From: Sharpea porci
GTDB taxonomy: Bacteria > Bacillota_I > Bacilli_A > Erysipelotrichales > Coprobacillaceae
Direction: 5' to 3'
NCBI RefSeq assembly: GCF_009695655.1
Contig: NZ_VUNM01000002.1
Location: 1 to 64,000 of the forward strand
DNA: 64,000 nt
Made by a program: the position numbers and the translations under genes. The notes beneath the pieces are model-generated. The model worked only from the letters and a program-made list of their open reading frames with translations. It was not told the origin of the DNA and ran no database searches. Positions 62,488 to 64,000 of this stretch are shown piece after piece. Numbering within the stretch: position 1 is the first letter of the stretch; every line of letters starts with the position of its first letter.

Positions 62488-62956
62488 GCGTAAATGGAAG
62501 ATTTTAGGGTTCCTCCTCCTCGCCATCATGTCAGCTATTTATAGTTTTTCTCAGCCACAAGTCGTCAAACAAAAACAAGAAACAGCCCTCTATGTCACAT
62601 TGGAAGGAGCATTTAAGAAGACTGGGGAAGTCAAGATAAAAGAAGGTATGCGGATGAAGGAGCTAGTTGACCAGGTAGGAGTTAAAGAAAATGCCTCGCT
62701 GGCAGCTCTTGATCTTGAAAGAGTGCTTAAGGCGGAATCACGTTACTATCTACCTGTTATAAGAAGTGATGCCATCAGTTTAAATAAAGGATCGATTGAA
62801 GATTTTATGAAATTAAAGGGTGTTGGCAGAAAAACAGCTGAAAAGATTGTGAATTATCGCAATACACATGTTTATACCTGTCTAGAAGATATTATGAATG
62901 TGGAAGGAATAGGCGAAAAGCGTTATCTTGCCTATCGGGATCAATTATGCCTTTAG
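62486..62956 (+). CDS. comEA: Competence protein ComEA (helix-hairpin-helix, DNA receptor)
   Basis: ComEA (156 aa) is the membrane-tethered receptor that hands double-stranded DNA to ComEC in natural transformation. It has an N-terminal membrane span (residues 5-21), a SLBB-like segment (YVTLEGAFKKTGEVKIKEGMRMKELVDQVG) and a C-terminal helix-hairpin-helix DNA-binding domain (DFMKLKGVGRKTAEKIVNYRNT and IMNVEGIGEKRYLAYRD). No Shine-Dalgarno sequence precedes the ATG, which lies right behind the ruvB terminator T-run. It overlaps comEC by ten bases. Confidence 0.88.
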   Translation: MRKWKILGFLLLAIMSAIYSFSQPQVVKQKQETALYVTLEGAFKKTGEVKIKEGMRMKELVDQVGVKENASLAALDLERVLKAESRYYLPVIRSDAISLNKGSIEDFMKLKGVGRKTAEKIVNYRNTHVYTCLEDIMNVEGIGEKRYLAYRDQLCL

Positions 62957-64000
62957 CTTATCATTGCATTTATTATGCCATTCTTGCCCTCTTGGTTGTA
63001 GCAGTACGTCTTGTCCATGCTGTCTTTATTATTCCCCTTGTCCTTTACTGCTTCTTTCTCTTAAAAAGACAATGCATTCTGGTCATTATTGTGGTGTTGT
63101 CTCTTACCCCGCTATTGATTCGACCCTATAAAGCCTACCAGCCTTCCTCTATTATCCAGGGACGTGTTGTTGATAGGAATGACTCATCTCTTATTCTTAA
63201 GACGAAACAAGGAAAAATAAAGGTTCTGACGCAACAGAACTTTGATTATCAAGATCAGCTTGTTCTTAAAGTCTCGCCTTTAGAAATCAACAGGAAAAAA
63301 GATCCTGGAGATTTTGATGAATCTCTTTATTTAAAGTCACGTCATATTATCGCTAAGGTCAAATTGGTAAAGGTTATTGAATGCCATTCACATTTCTCTT
63401 TAACTCATCTTTTAGTTCAACGCTTTTCACAAAATCAACAGGTACGTTCTTATCAGAATATGTTTTTATTAGGAATGAAGGATGATGAAATAAAGAATGA
63501 TTATAAGGTGATGACATCGCTTTCTATTGTCCATCTATTTGCCTTAAGTGGGATGCATATTACTATCTTGTATCAAATTCTCTTTAAGATATTTTCTCTT
63601 TTCCTAAAAAAACATCATGCTGATATCTTATCGAAAATAGTCATGGGTGTTTATGTTTTTTCCATTCCTTTCAATATCTCTTTACAGCGTGCTTATCTTA
63701 TGCTTATAGGCAAGAGTCTCTTTCATAGGCAACTCAATGAATTAGATCTTCTTGCCTTGCTTGTTTGTGGGCATCTACTTTACAACCCTTATGTTATTTT
63801 TCATATGTCCTTTGTATTTTCCTATTTTATCTATTTCATGGTCATCCTGACCAAACGTCTTAAAGGACGCTCACTGCTTGTTTATTTGTCTTCAATGCCT
63901 CTTGTGTTAAGTATGAATGCTTCACTTAATCTTTTCTCTTTCTTCCTGGGTACAGTTCTTGAGCCATTTATTTCTTTTTTCTATACACTCTTTGTTCTGT
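62947..64000 (+). CDS. comEC: DNA channel protein ComEC/Rec2, cut by window end
   Basis: The frame opens with ATG at 62947, inside the end of comEA, and runs to the window edge (351 codons so far). The N terminus has three membrane spans (MPLAYHCIYYAILALLVVAV and on), then an OB-fold-like segment (SSIIQGRVVDRNDSSLILKT) and the competence domain with SIVHLFALSGMHITILYQILF, the hallmark HLxAxSGxHI motif, followed by further spans. ComEC forms the channel that brings single-stranded DNA into the cytosol; its C-terminal nuclease-like domain would lie outside the window. Confidence 0.92.
   Translation, partial: MPLAYHCIYYAILALLVVAVRLVHAVFIIPLVLYCFFLLKRQCILVIIVVLSLTPLLIRPYKAYQPSSIIQGRVVDRNDSSLILKTKQGKIKVLTQQNFDYQDQLVLKVSPLEINRKKDPGDFDESLYLKSRHIIAKVKLVKVIECHSHFSLTHLLVQRFSQNQQVRSYQNMFLLGMKDDEIKNDYKVMTSLSIVHLFALSGMHITILYQILFKIFSLFLKKHHADILSKIVMGVYVFSIPFNISLQRAYLMLIGKSLFHRQLNELDLLALLVCGHLLYNPYVIFHMSFVFSYFIYFMVILTKRLKGRSLLVYLSSMPLVLSMNASLNLFSFFLGTVLEPFISFFYTLFVL

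Noticed and set aside
1-64000. CRISPR arrays, tRNA or rRNA genes, insertion sequences
   Set aside because: No regularly spaced repeats, cloverleaf-like genes, rRNA sequences or terminal inverted repeats with transposases were recognised by eye on either strand.

Overview
The window is AT-rich DNA from a low-GC Gram-positive bacterium (Bacillota). It carries a leucine T-box, EzrA, a Prp-processed L27, ThiI without a rhodanese domain, GlnRS, a two-zinc-site lipoprotein style of transport, catabolite-response (cre)-like sites and the gene orders smc-ftsY-ylxM-ffh, rimM-trmD-rplS, topA-trmFO-xerC, rplU-prp-rpmA-obg and ruvAB-comEA-comEC. The short SMC (979 aa) and the use of GlnRS would fit an anaerobic gut lineage of the Erysipelotrichia/Coprobacillaceae type, but that placement is inference. 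I see no tRNA, rRNA, insertion sequence, prophage or CRISPR array; most of the window is chromosomal housekeeping backbone with accessory genes set into it.

Layout. 1-990: start signals of a leftward gene that leaves the window, and a decayed Sel1-repeat gene. 991-5499: a leftward radical SAM gene, diverging from two tandem ABC-FtsX exporter genes. 5500-9182: leuS under a T-box, a LacA-like isomerase, and an HPr-like protein without the catalytic histidine (Crh-like). 9176-14500: glnS, SseB-like, pRiA4b-like, an aminotransferase and rpsD with a structured leader. 14551-16646: DUF1653 and ezrA. 16705-22818: one long operon with a lipoprotein/permease/ATPase metal-chelate importer, asrABC anaerobic sulfite reductase and a CbiK-type chelatase, apparently inserted between ezrA and the nifZ-thiI pair. 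A 32-residue membrane peptide lies on the other strand behind it (22835-22933).

23054-32481 holds sulfur transfer to tRNA (nifZ, thiI), ackA with a cre-like site, a lipase-like protein, then a hydroxy-acid oxidase, peroxiredoxin, YaaA, phosphatase and DHH nuclease chain. 32462-36813 has an unknown membrane protein, a two-component system and xpt. 36818-42480 is smc-ftsY-ylxM-ffh. pyrC and a cre-controlled lacZ separate this from rpsP-khpA-rimM-trmD-rplS-lepB-rbgA-rnhB-uppP (46991-52183). Two unknown genes are coupled to dprA, followed by topA-trmFO-xerC, rplU-prp-rpmA-obg, ruvAB and the competence genes comEA and comEC (comEC is cut by the window end).

Themes. Sulfur runs through the left half: sulfite is reduced to sulfide by AsrABC, which needs siroheme (chelatase, importer), and NifZ-ThiI use cysteine sulfur for tRNA. 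Carbon control links the Crh-like protein with cre-like sites at ackA and lacZ. Translation and RNA-based control are dense: a T-box and probable ribosomal-protein leaders for S4, L19 and L21. DNA uptake and recombination genes (dprA, comEA, comEC, ruvAB, xerC) fill the right end.
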